In this document: in pieces, positions 45,325-53,843 of the stretch
How positions within the stretch are numbered: position 1 is the first letter of the stretch
How the letters are laid out: the number at the start of each line of letters is the position of its first letter
Source of the DNA: Butyrivibrio sp.
Lineage (GTDB): Bacteria > Bacillota > Clostridia > Lachnospirales > Lachnospiraceae
Direction: 5' to 3'
DNA length: 64,000 bases
Assembly (NCBI GenBank): GCA_015056655.1
Contig: SVFV01000008.1
Coordinates: forward strand, 1 to 64,000
The notes under the pieces: generated by a model
Seen by the model: only the letters and a program-made list of their open reading frames with translations
Databases searched by the model: none
What the model was told of the DNA's origin: nothing
Made by a program: the position numbers and the translations under genes

Positions 45325-45732
45325 ATGGCATCTAAAACTGATACAGAAGTAATCATTGGGGGCAAAGTTTTTACACTTAGTGGATATGAGAGTGAGGAAT
45401 ACCTCCAGAAGGTTGCATCCTATATAAACAATAAGATCGCAGATTACAACAAAATGGATGGCTTTAAGAGACAACCTGTTGATATGCAGAACGTACTGCT
45501 TGAACTCAACATCGCGGATGATTATTTTAAAGCTAAAAAACAGGTCGAGCTTCTTGAGGGTCAGCTTAGTGATAAGGAGAAGGAGCTTTACGATATTAAA
45601 CATGAGCTCATAGCTACTCAGATCAAGCTTGAGAATACTGAGAAAAATGTGAAGAATCTTCAGTCTGACATTACAGAGGACTCTAGGAAGATCATTCAGA
45701 TGGAAACAGAACTGAAAACTCTGAAAAAGTAA
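45325..45732 (+). CDS. zapA: Cell division protein ZapA
   Basis: The 135-residue protein has the ZapA head (VIIGGKVFTLSGYESEEYLQKVASYINNK in parts) and a C-terminal coiled coil (about 70-133) that tetramerises and bundles FtsZ filaments. RBS GGGAGG. It has its own promoter and terminator. Confidence 0.92.
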   Translation: MASKTDTEVIIGGKVFTLSGYESEEYLQKVASYINNKIADYNKMDGFKRQPVDMQNVLLELNIADDYFKAKKQVELLEGQLSDKEKELYDIKHELIATQIKLENTEKNVKNLQSDITEDSRKIIQMETELKTLKK

Positions 45733-45735
45733 TGT

Positions 45736-45762
45736 AAAGGCTGCCCATACGGCAGCCTTTTA
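45736..45762 (+). terminator. Terminator after zapA
   Basis: A perfect 10-bp stem AAAGGCTGCC/GGCAGCCTTT (45736-45745/45751-45760), loop CATAC, followed by TTAAT. Confidence 0.85.
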
Positions 45763-45841
45763 ATATCATAGAAAATATATGATATTGAAACAGTTCGTGA
45801 GGATGAACATTTTAGACTATTAAATGATTTAGGAGATTTTT

Positions 45842-48220
45842 ATGAAGCAGGTGGAACTACTTGCGCCAGCAGGAAATTATGAGACTATGCTTGGAGCCTT
45901 TAACGCAGGAGCAGATGCAGTTTATCTTGGCGGACAGGGCTTTGGTGCAAGAGCTTTTGCTGACAATTTCACAAATGAAGAGGTGGTAGCTGCTATTAAA
46001 TATGCTCATCTTTATGGCAAGAAGATATATCTTACTGTAAACACGCTCTTAAAAGAGAAGGAAATACCTGCATTTAAGGAGTTTTTTGCCCCATTTGCCT
46101 ATGCGGGTCTTGATGCTGCCATAATTCAGGATCTTGGTATTTTCAAGATTATCAGGGAGAACTTCCCCTGGGTTGAGCTTCATGTAAGTACACAGATGAC
46201 AATTACAGGCCCTTACGGTGCTGCAATGCTTAAAAGGCTTGGAGCTTCAAGAGTTGTGCCTGCTAGAGAGCTGACACTTGATGAATTAAAGGGAATTCAT
46301 GATTATTGCCTGCAGATTGATGATAAGGGTATCGAGCTTGAGACCTTTATTCATGGTGCAATGTGTTATTGCTACTCTGGAGCCTGCCTTTTCTCCAGTA
46401 TGATCGGTGAGAGAAGTGGAAACAGAGGCCGCTGTGCGCAGCCCTGCAGACTTCCTTATAAGCTTAATGGACATGGTAAGGAGTGCTATCCGCTTAGTCT
46501 TAAGGATATGTGTCTTGTTGATAATATTCCAAAGCTCATAGAGGCTGGAATTGATTCCTTCAAGATTGAAGGCCGAATGAAGAAGGCTGAGTATGCAGCC
46601 GGAGTTACATCCGTTTACAGAAAATACATTGATAAGTACTATGAGCAGCGTGAAAAGGGCGTAGAGGGAGATATCGTCCTGACTTCAAGCGATGCTGATA
46701 AGAAGATACTTTCGGGTCTTTATCTTAGATCACAGATTGGTGAAGGTTATTATTTCAAGCATAACGGTGCTGATATGGTTACACTTGATAACCCTTCCTA
46801 CAACGGATCAGATGAAAATGTAATAAATGATATTAATGCTAAATATATTGAGAAAAAGCTCCGTATTCCTGTTTCAATGTATTGTGCTCTCAAAATTGAT
46901 GAGCCTGCAAAGATTAAAATAGAAACAGTTATAAATGGTGCAAAAATATGTGCAGAGGTAACTGGAAATGTGGTCCAGAGAGCTTCTAACAGACCTATGC
47001 TTTTTGATGATTGCAAAAAGCAGCTTACAAAGCTTGGTAATTCTGAGTTTGAACTTGAGAATTTTGAACTTGATATAGATTCAGAGGGTGTATTTATCCC
47101 TGTTAAGGCACTTAATGAGCTTAGAAGAAATGCCTGTGAGGCTTTAGAAAATGAGATCGCAAAGTTCTATGGCTATAAGGGTATTCAGCAGGAGGCTAAT
47201 GCTGGAGATAATAGTACTGGGACTTCAGCTACGAATTCAGAAAAAAGAGTAAAATATGAACCTTCAAAGTTAAAGAGCCAGCTACATGCACCGAAGCTCT
47301 GCGTAAGTGTTATGACTAAGGCTCAGCTTGAAGTGGTTTTAGAAGAAAACTCCAATAGAAGTAATATAGACAGAATCTACGTTGATAGTAGGATTGTTAT
47401 AAACTCTGACAATTTACCTGTTTCAAACAGGGCTGAGATTATTGTCGCGCTTCCCTATGTCACAAGGGCAGAGAAGAATATTCCTGACAGATATGACCTT
47501 AAGAGAATATTCGATATCATAGATGAGAATGGATATGACGGTATCCTTGTAAGGAACCTTGAGGAGCTTTCATTTGCTATAGGTCAGGGCTTTACTGGAA
47601 AGATAATTCCTGATTATGGCCTTTATCTTTGGAATGATGAGGCTTATTCCATGTACATGGAAATCTTAAAGAGCCAGGGCTTTAATGAGTTTAACCTGCC
47701 TTTAGAGCTTACATCTAAGGAGATGGATGATACTTTATATGGCATTTATTCAGGTATTTTATCTGATGAGAAGAGGGAGAAGCTTAAGTTCCCTACAGCT
47801 GGACTTATGCTTTATGGCAGAGTGCCTATGATGCATTCAGCAAATTGTATCAGGAACACCTTTAAGGATTGCACTGGAAATAGGGGGAAGGACTGCTCGT
47901 ATGATACAATATTTATCAATGACAGAACTGGCAGAACAATACCTGTAACCTATGACTGCAGATACTGTACTAATATTATCTGGAACAGTGTTCCTGTTTC
48001 TTTATTTAAAAAATATAATAAGATCAGTGCTTTGGCAGATCGTTACAATCTTGCATACAGACTTGACTTTACACTTGAAAAGAAGGATCAGGTGTCGGAT
48101 GTTTTAAGAGCGTACGAAGATATTATATTTGGCGAAAGCAGGGGGAATGATAGCAGTTTTGTATCAAAGCTTTCAGCCATGGAATACACAACAGGCCATT
48201 TTGAAAGAAGCGCTGACTGA
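45842..48220 (+). CDS. Peptidase U32 family protein (RlhA/collagenase-like)
   Basis: The 792-residue protein has the U32 core (about 1-330, LLAPAGNYETMLGAFNAGADAVYLGG in overlapping pieces, family signature ETFIHGAMCYCYSGACLFSS, then GNRGRCAQPCRLPY), a central beta domain and a C-terminal DUF3656-like region with further Cys motifs (KDCTGNRGKDC, CRYC). U32 proteins include tRNA/rRNA hydroxylases (TrhP, RlhA) that need Fe-S chemistry; the cysteines fit that. RlhA acts on 23S rRNA; which target applies here is open. The SEDS-PBP gene follows after 15 nt. Confidence 0.9.
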   Translation: MKQVELLAPAGNYETMLGAFNAGADAVYLGGQGFGARAFADNFTNEEVVAAIKYAHLYGKKIYLTVNTLLKEKEIPAFKEFFAPFAYAGLDAAIIQDLGIFKIIRENFPWVELHVSTQMTITGPYGAAMLKRLGASRVVPARELTLDELKGIHDYCLQIDDKGIELETFIHGAMCYCYSGACLFSSMIGERSGNRGRCAQPCRLPYKLNGHGKECYPLSLKDMCLVDNIPKLIEAGIDSFKIEGRMKKAEYAAGVTSVYRKYIDKYYEQREKGVEGDIVLTSSDADKKILSGLYLRSQIGEGYYFKHNGADMVTLDNPSYNGSDENVINDINAKYIEKKLRIPVSMYCALKIDEPAKIKIETVINGAKICAEVTGNVVQRASNRPMLFDDCKKQLTKLGNSEFELENFELDIDSEGVFIPVKALNELRRNACEALENEIAKFYGYKGIQQEANAGDNSTGTSATNSEKRVKYEPSKLKSQLHAPKLCVSVMTKAQLEVVLEENSNRSNIDRIYVDSRIVINSDNLPVSNRAEIIVALPYVTRAEKNIPDRYDLKRIFDIIDENGYDGILVRNLEELSFAIGQGFTGKIIPDYGLYLWNDEAYSMYMEILKSQGFNEFNLPLELTSKEMDDTLYGIYSGILSDEKREKLKFPTAGLMLYGRVPMMHSANCIRNTFKDCTGNRGKDCSYDTIFINDRTGRTIPVTYDCRYCTNIIWNSVPVSLFKKYNKISALADRYNLAYRLDFTLEKKDQVSDVLRAYEDIIFGESRGNDSSFVSKLSAMEYTTGHFERSAD

Positions 48221-48235
48221 TAATTAGAGGAGAGT

Positions 48236-50998
48236 ATGGAGTTTTATTTAACTGAAATAGCTAAGTATGTGATATCTGGCTGTCTCTTAGCCTACACATT
48301 CTTTAGCTTTCTGGTTTTTATGTATAAGGGGGAGAAAAGACGCGGATGGATTTACTCGATTCAGACGGTGTTTCTTTTTCTTACGCAATTTGCGTGTTTC
48401 ATTCAGATAATTGCAAAGACTGGAAGTAAACGGTATTTGCTTTTGCTGGGTATCCAGATGGCAGTACTGATTACTACAATCAGCTTATATAGAATTATTT
48501 ATCCTGATGGTAACAGGCTGATCATCAACAATCTATGTTTCATGCTGATGGTTGGAATGCTTGTTATCACCAGAATTTCCTATTGGAAGGGCATAAAGCA
48601 GTTCTCGATTGCCTGTGTATCTCTGGTTTTGGCATTCCTTATTCCTGAACTGATATTCAGACTTGAGATTATAGAGAAATGGGGCTTTATCTTTGCCGGG
48701 ATCGGCATAGCTATTTTGCTTGTTCTCCTTGTATGCGGATCAGTGGCGAATGGCTCTAAGATCAATTTCAGAATTGCTGGAATTTCCTTTATGCCACAGG
48801 AGCTTGTAAAGATTATATTTGTTTTCTTTGCGGCCTCGGTGCTTTCAAAAAGCACAAGCTTTAAAACAGTAGCTCTTGCTACAGCTGCAGCAGCTACACA
48901 TGTTATTATCCTTGTACTTTTAAAGGATTTGGGAAGTGCGCTGATATATTTCATGGTATATCTCTGCATTCTTCTTGTAGCTACAAAGAATCCTTTTTAT
49001 TTCATTGCGGGCCTTGGAATGGGAGGAGTTGCAAGTGTTGTTGCATACAGGCTATTCCCTCATATTCAGACCAGAGTTTCAGCCTTTATAAATCCTTGGG
49101 CTGAAATTGATACAGGTGGATACCAGATCACACAGTCACTTTTTGCCATAAGTGGAGGTGGTTATTTCGGCCTTGGACTTTATGGTGGTAATCCTTCATC
49201 AATACCTTACGTAGAAGAGGACTTTATCTTCGCAGCTATAGCTGAGGAGCTTGGAATAGTATTTGCCTGTGGACTTATTGCTATCTGCATTTCTACATTC
49301 ATAATGATCCTCCTTGAGGCTTATAAGATTAGAAATGGCTTTGGAAAGCTTATGTGTGTGGGCTTTGCAGTCACTTACATTTTTCAGGTGTTCTTAACTG
49401 TTGGTGGTAACTCTAAGTTCATCCCTTTAACCGGCGTAACACTGCCTCTTGTAAGCTATGGCGGAACATCAATCCTTGTAACGATCATTATGTTTGCTCT
49501 TATAGAGGGAGAATGCCTTGTAAGAAGTGATGAGAGATACCAGGATTACCTAAATAAAAAGAGAGGCCAGACAGAGAATATTCCTGAGAAGGAAAAATCT
49601 CCAGCTATCGTCTTTATTGGAATTTTAAATACTGTTTTATATATAGCTATGATTGGCTACATAGTTATCTATGCTGTCTCTAATAAGGTAGAGATGATAG
49701 ATAATGGCTATAATACTCATCAGCAGCTTCTAAAGAACCAGAATACAAGAGGAACAATCTATTCCGCTGATGGTAAGGAGCTTGCTAAAACTGTTTCTGA
49801 TGGAAATGGTGAAGAAAAAAGAGAATATCCTTATAAGAACGAGTTTTCTCATGTTGTAGGATTTTCAACGAATGGAAGAAGCGGTATCGAGAACCTAGCG
49901 AATTATTATCTTATAAATAGTAATGAATCGCTGACCAACAAGGCGGAAGCCTATAAAAACGAGCAGAAATTCAGAGGAGATAACGTTTTTACCACACTTG
50001 ATACCTCTCTTCAGAATACTGCTTATGAAGCTCTTGCTGCTCATAAGGGCGCTATCATTGTTTCTGAAGTAAAAACAGGAAAAGTTCTGGCTTTGGTTTC
50101 TAAGCCTGACTTTGATCCTAATGAGATACAGAAAATATGGGCTGACATTACTAATGATGAGGACAATACACAGCTTTTAAACAGAGCAACACAGGGTATT
50201 TATCCTCCTGGCTCGACCTTTAAGATCGTCACAGCGCTTGAGTATTTCAGAGAAAATGGCGAAGCCTACAAGAATTATCACTATAGCTGTAATGGTAAGT
50301 TTACCTATGGTGACACGACAATTAACTGCTATCATGGAGAAAGCCATGGAAGCCTTGATTTTGCAACATCTTTTGCGAAATCCTGTAATTCATCCTTTGC
50401 CAATATAGCAATGACACTTGATAAGGCAAGCTTTTCAAGAACTCTTAATGATCTTATGTTTAAGAAGACTTTGCCCTGGGATATGAGCCATTCAACATCA
50501 GTTGCATATTGCAGTGCTGATTTATCAGATCGTGATACCATGCAGCTTGGAATTGGTCAGGGAACTACTACAATGACTCCGCTTCATTTGAATCTTATTA
50601 CCAATGCAATTGCCAATGATGGTGTTCTTATGAAGCCAAAGATTTTGGACAGAGTTGTATCAGCTGATGGCAAGGTTGTTGAAAGCTTTAAAGATGAAGA
50701 ATATAAGAGACTCATTACATCTGAAGAATCTGAGTTTTTAACAGAGATTATGGAAGGTGTTGTTAATGGCGGAACAGCTAAGAAGCTACAAGGTCTTTCA
50801 TATTCAGCGGCTGGAAAAACCGGATCTGCTGAGTTTAAGGATTCAACATCAGATTCACATGCCTGGTTTACAGGCTTTGCACCTGTGGATGATCCTGAAA
50901 TTTCTGTTACAATAATAGTTGAGAATGCTGGCTCAGGTGGGGAATATGCTGTGCCGATAGCTAAGAGAATTTTTGACGACTACTTTGATGTAGATTAG
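48236..50998 (+). CDS. Fused SEDS glycosyltransferase (FtsW/RodA type) and penicillin-binding transpeptidase
   Basis: One 920-residue polypeptide carries both cell-wall synthase activities. Residues about 1-440 are a SEDS protein with around 11 membrane helices and the catalytic Asp in VEEDFIFA (D329). A short charged linker (KKRGQTENIPEKEKS) and one extra helix lead into a class B-like transpeptidase domain (about 510-920) with SxxK at S660-TFK, SxN at S716-CN and KTG at K861. Normally these are separate partner proteins (RodA-PBP2, FtsW-FtsI). The usual class B dimerisation N-domain is shortened. RBS GAGGAGAG. Whether it serves elongation, division or sporulation is not shown by the sequence. 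Confidence 0.93.
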   Translation: MEFYLTEIAKYVISGCLLAYTFFSFLVFMYKGEKRRGWIYSIQTVFLFLTQFACFIQIIAKTGSKRYLLLLGIQMAVLITTISLYRIIYPDGNRLIINNLCFMLMVGMLVITRISYWKGIKQFSIACVSLVLAFLIPELIFRLEIIEKWGFIFAGIGIAILLVLLVCGSVANGSKINFRIAGISFMPQELVKIIFVFFAASVLSKSTSFKTVALATAAAATHVIILVLLKDLGSALIYFMVYLCILLVATKNPFYFIAGLGMGGVASVVAYRLFPHIQTRVSAFINPWAEIDTGGYQITQSLFAISGGGYFGLGLYGGNPSSIPYVEEDFIFAAIAEELGIVFACGLIAICISTFIMILLEAYKIRNGFGKLMCVGFAVTYIFQVFLTVGGNSKFIPLTGVTLPLVSYGGTSILVTIIMFALIEGECLVRSDERYQDYLNKKRGQTENIPEKEKSPAIVFIGILNTVLYIAMIGYIVIYAVSNKVEMIDNGYNTHQQLLKNQNTRGTIYSADGKELAKTVSDGNGEEKREYPYKNEFSHVVGFSTNGRSGIENLANYYLINSNESLTNKAEAYKNEQKFRGDNVFTTLDTSLQNTAYEALAAHKGAIIVSEVKTGKVLALVSKPDFDPNEIQKIWADITNDEDNTQLLNRATQGIYPPGSTFKIVTALEYFRENGEAYKNYHYSCNGKFTYGDTTINCYHGESHGSLDFATSFAKSCNSSFANIAMTLDKASFSRTLNDLMFKKTLPWDMSHSTSVAYCSADLSDRDTMQLGIGQGTTTMTPLHLNLITNAIANDGVLMKPKILDRVVSADGKVVESFKDEEYKRLITSEESEFLTEIMEGVVNGGTAKKLQGLSYSAAGKTGSAEFKDSTSDSHAWFTGFAPVDDPEISVTIIVENAGSGGEYAVPIAKRIFDDYFDVD

Positions 50999-51005
50999 GA
51001 GTTTT

Positions 51006-51344
51006 ATGAACGTTAAAAGCTGTTGCAAATTTTATAAAAACCTATATGTCGGAGAATCCATCAAAAATTCTGCGCTTGTCAGATGGAAGCTTAAGCATGG
51101 AGCAGGGCAGCTCGGTATTTATGTTATTACAGCTCCTGCTACTGATAGCGATCAGCTTGATATTACGCACTGCGCATTCTTAAAACAGCAGTATTACAGA
51201 AAACATCCTGTTTTTGTTTATGGAATAGCTGGAAGTAAAGGCGAAGCAATGGATATTGTGATGAAGATAAGTGACGAAGCAGCTGGTTGCGGGATGAGTG
51301 GTGATATAAAGGGCTATCTGAATAAGGCTTTGATGGGAGAGTAA
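51006..51344 (+). CDS. Hypothetical protein
   Basis: The 112-residue protein is not one I recognise. It has no signal or membrane segment; a basic N-terminal part (KSCCKFYKNLYVGESIKN), a strand rich in Ile/Val/Tyr, and a His/Cys pair (THCAFLKQQYY). It lies 7 nt after the SEDS-PBP stop and 3 nt before the DUF2953 gene, so it belongs to that operon. Length and codon use support it as a real gene. Confidence 0.7.
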   Translation: MNVKSCCKFYKNLYVGESIKNSALVRWKLKHGAGQLGIYVITAPATDSDQLDITHCAFLKQQYYRKHPVFVYGIAGSKGEAMDIVMKISDEAAGCGMSGDIKGYLNKALMGE

Positions 51345-51347
51345 TAA

Positions 51348-52307
51348 ATGGCTACTTTTTTGGCTGTGCTAAAAATAATAGGGATAGTGCTCCTTGTCAT
51401 ACTGGCTATTGTATTGGTCGTCCTTTTGCTTATTCTGTTCTGGCCTGTGAGGTATTACATTGATGCCAGAGTTGATGAGACTGATTTGGAGAATGAATCA
51501 GACAAGCTCAAGGAGAGGATTTTTGCCAAGGCAGGCTTTAGCTGGTTTTGCAATCTGATAAGGGGATATATAAGCTATCCTGATAATACAACCTATACAG
51601 TTAAGGTTTTGTTTTTTAAGGTTTTCCCCGGAAAAGAGAAAACCAAAGAAGATGAAAACGATGAAAATGAAGAGCTTCCTACAGAGATGGAGGAGGGCTT
51701 CGATGAGGAATCAGAAGCCTCTGCGGAAGAATCATCTACAGAAGAATCTGGTGAGAAAACAGGAGAAGAATCTGATAACGAAACTGATTCAGATGCCGAT
51801 ATAGATAGTGAGGATTTTTCTGAAGAAAAAAAGAGCTTTTTGGATGTCCTAAAAAGTATACAAGAAATTGTGGTCAAAATTGTAAAAACACCACAGAATG
51901 TATTTGACAAGATTAAATGTACAATATCTAGCATTTATGATAAGATAGACATGATCAAAAAGACGCTTGAAAATGATATTTTCAAGAGGGCGTTTGAAAT
52001 TACTAGAAAGAAGCTTATCAAGGTATTGAAGATGATCATGCCAAAGAAGCTTCGGGCCGATTTTTTGATTGGAATGTCGGATCCAACACAAACTGCTGAT
52101 ATACTTGCAGCTTATGGAATTCTATATCCGGTACTTGTTAATAAGGTTTATATAACACCTGACTTTGAGAGATCTGTCCTTAAGGGCGAGCTCCATGTAA
52201 AAGGAAAAATAAGGCTATTTGGATTATTTTGGGCTGCTGCAGTCCTGTATTTCAATAAGGATGTAAAGAAAACAATCAAAAGATTTAAGAAAATAGTAAA
52301 GTCTTGA
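51348..52307 (+). CDS. DUF2953 domain protein
   Basis: The 319-residue protein has an N-terminal membrane helix (about 8-32), a membrane-proximal WPVRYYIDARV strand, a highly acidic Glu/Ser/Asp-rich segment (about 95-165) and a C-terminal region with LRADFLIGMSDPTQTADILAAYG in overlapping pieces, the DUF2953 hallmark. In Bacillus the homologue (ytfI) sits next to ytfJ, as here, in a sporulation context. Whether this organism sporulates cannot be told. Confidence 0.85.
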   Translation: MATFLAVLKIIGIVLLVILAIVLVVLLLILFWPVRYYIDARVDETDLENESDKLKERIFAKAGFSWFCNLIRGYISYPDNTTYTVKVLFFKVFPGKEKTKEDENDENEELPTEMEEGFDEESEASAEESSTEESGEKTGEESDNETDSDADIDSEDFSEEKKSFLDVLKSIQEIVVKIVKTPQNVFDKIKCTISSIYDKIDMIKKTLENDIFKRAFEITRKKLIKVLKMIMPKKLRADFLIGMSDPTQTADILAAYGILYPVLVNKVYITPDFERSVLKGELHVKGKIRLFGLFWAAAVLYFNKDVKKTIKRFKKIVKS

Positions 52308-52322
52308 TCAGGGGAGAGAAAA

Positions 52323-52721
52323 ATGGGAGAACATAATTTTAGTGGTGTAGTTGATTCACTTATGAGTGGTATGAATACAATTCTTGGTGCTAAGACAGTT
52401 GTCGGAGAAGCTACCCAGGTTGGCGATACCACAATCGTTCCACTTGTTGATGTATCATTTGGTGTTGGTGCAGGTTCAAGTGACGCAGATAAAAAGAATT
52501 CGGGTGCCGGCGGATTTGCGGCTAAAATGTCGCCTAGCGCTGTGCTTGTTATAAAGAATGGACAGACAAAGCTTGTGAACATTAAGAATCAGGATGCTGT
52601 TACAAAAGTGCTTGATCTGGTTCCTGATATTGCTGACCGCTTTATGAACAGAGGAAACGATATGATGGAAGACTCTGAAGCAGTTGACATCGCGTTCCCC
52701 GAAGAAAATAAAGACCTTTAA
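52323..52721 (+). CDS. ytfJ: GerW/YtfJ family protein
   Basis: The 132-residue protein has the YtfJ pattern: VDSLMSGMNTILGAKTVVG, TTIVPLVDVSFGVGAG and a Gly-rich GGFAAKMSPSAVLVI. YtfJ/GerW is a spore protein needed for SleB-dependent germination in Bacillus, but is also found in non-sporulating Firmicutes. It directly follows the DUF2953 gene. Confidence 0.92.
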   Translation: MGEHNFSGVVDSLMSGMNTILGAKTVVGEATQVGDTTIVPLVDVSFGVGAGSSDADKKNSGAGGFAAKMSPSAVLVIKNGQTKLVNIKNQDAVTKVLDLVPDIADRFMNRGNDMMEDSEAVDIAFPEENKDL

Positions 52722-52751
52722 GAACTATCGCAACAAAGAGGGGGACTTTGT

Positions 52752-53285
52752 ATGGAGAAATTTTTAAGTGAAGAAAAAATAGACATCGCTACAGAAGATG
52801 AACTTTTAGAGATGCGTCTTTATGTCTATAAAGAAAGCCAGAGACTTGCTTATGAGCAGAGCATAGTTGATAAGAAGATAGCTGCTATCGAGGAAGAGGT
52901 CACTAAGGCCCGCCATGATCTCCAGATGGAGAGAAGTATGCTCGAGCATGATAAGCAAAAGCTTAAGGATGAGCAGGCGCTGTTTGATCAGCAGATTGAA
53001 ATCCTTAAAGAGGGCTTCGATAAACTTAACAGTGATAAAAAGGTCATTGAGCGAGAATGGAAAAAATTGGAGCAGGAGAAGGGTTATATGCGTGAGGACG
53101 AGTATAACCGTGCTGAGTTCTTTTTCCATGGCGTAAACTCGCTTCTAGCGTTAAAAAAACGGTATAGAGATCTGATGAAGATATATCATCCGGATAACCT
53201 TTGTGGTGATCATAAGATGTGTGATCTGGTCAATGAGGAGTACAATGTTTTGCTCAGACAGTTCGATACTTACATGAAGGCCTGA
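52752..53285 (+). CDS. Coiled-coil protein with a C-terminal J-like segment
   Basis: The 177 residues are mostly one charged coiled coil (about 25-115). The end (about 128-177) reads ALKKRYRDLMKIYHPDN then NEEYNVLLRQF, which matches helices II and III of a J domain with the HPD motif intact. The J-domain loop is short and no helix I is obvious because the coiled coil replaces it. It may recruit DnaK to a specific partner. RBS GAGGGGGA. The family name is unknown to me. Confidence 0.75.
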   Translation: MEKFLSEEKIDIATEDELLEMRLYVYKESQRLAYEQSIVDKKIAAIEEEVTKARHDLQMERSMLEHDKQKLKDEQALFDQQIEILKEGFDKLNSDKKVIEREWKKLEQEKGYMREDEYNRAEFFFHGVNSLLALKKRYRDLMKIYHPDNLCGDHKMCDLVNEEYNVLLRQFDTYMKA

Positions 53286-53330
53286 GTCTTAAAATGTTTT
53301 GAAGTTACTATAAAAAATGTAATTTTATGC

Positions 53331-53359
53331 TTGCATTTAGACCATTTTTCTGATATCAT
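53331..53359 (+). promoter_or_regulatory. rpmB promoter
   Basis: TTGCAT (53331-53336), 17 nt, TATCAT (53354-53359), about 78 nt before the ATG. Confidence 0.65.
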
Positions 53360-53436
53360 ACTACATGTTGCGGATATTTATTGTTTCAAATCCGCTTGGT
53401 TATTGATTAAAATATGGCTTATAAGGAGGTGTCAAA

Positions 53437-53622
53437 ATGGCTAAATGTGAAATTTGCGGCAAGAGCGTTCATTTCGGTAACAACGTAAGCCATTCCCATA
53501 GAAAGACTAATAGAGTTTGGAATGCAAACGTACATAAGGTTGCTGTTAAGATCAATGGCGGCTCTCAGAGAATGAATGTTTGCACAAGCTGTCTCAGATC
53601 TAAAAAAGTTGAGCGTGCTTAA
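53437..53622 (+). CDS. rpmB: 50S ribosomal protein L28
   Basis: The 61-residue protein has the L28 start CEICGKSVHFGNNVSHSHRKT in parts and the end CTSCLRSKKVER. Cysteines at 4, 7, 49 and 52 make a complete Cys4 zinc site (C+ form). AAGGAGGTG is a near-perfect ribosome site. It is monocistronic with a promoter and terminator. Confidence 0.96.
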   Translation: MAKCEICGKSVHFGNNVSHSHRKTNRVWNANVHKVAVKINGGSQRMNVCTSCLRSKKVERA

Positions 53623-53644
53623 TCGAACAAAAGTAAGTTAAGAG

Positions 53645-53678
53645 GCTGTGAAGTGAGAAATCATTTCACAGCTTTTTT
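53645..53678 (+). terminator. Terminator after rpmB
   Basis: A 12-bp stem GCTGTGAAGTGA/TCATTTCACAGC (53645-53656/53661-53672, G-U included), GAAA loop, then TTTTTT. Confidence 0.9.
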
Positions 53679-53748
53679 GTATGTATATGTATTGTTAAAT
53701 GCTCATAATAAATACTATTCATAATGAGATAGATATGTTAGAAGATAG

Positions 53749-53787
53749 AAAAAGACCAGGTTGCAATTTTACAACCTGGCCTTTTCC
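53749..53787 (-). terminator. Terminator of amt-PII
   Basis: On the minus strand GGCCAGGTTG/CAACCTGGTC with TTTTTC after it (plus-strand stem 53755-53763/53772-53780, A-run before). The plus strand also has a CTTTTCC, so it works both ways. The rest of the 53623-53843 gap shows nothing else. Confidence 0.8.
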
Positions 53788-53843
53788 ATAAGTGTCCAAA
53801 AATATTTTTTATGAGGATTTATGTAAATATATTGGAGGCTAAT

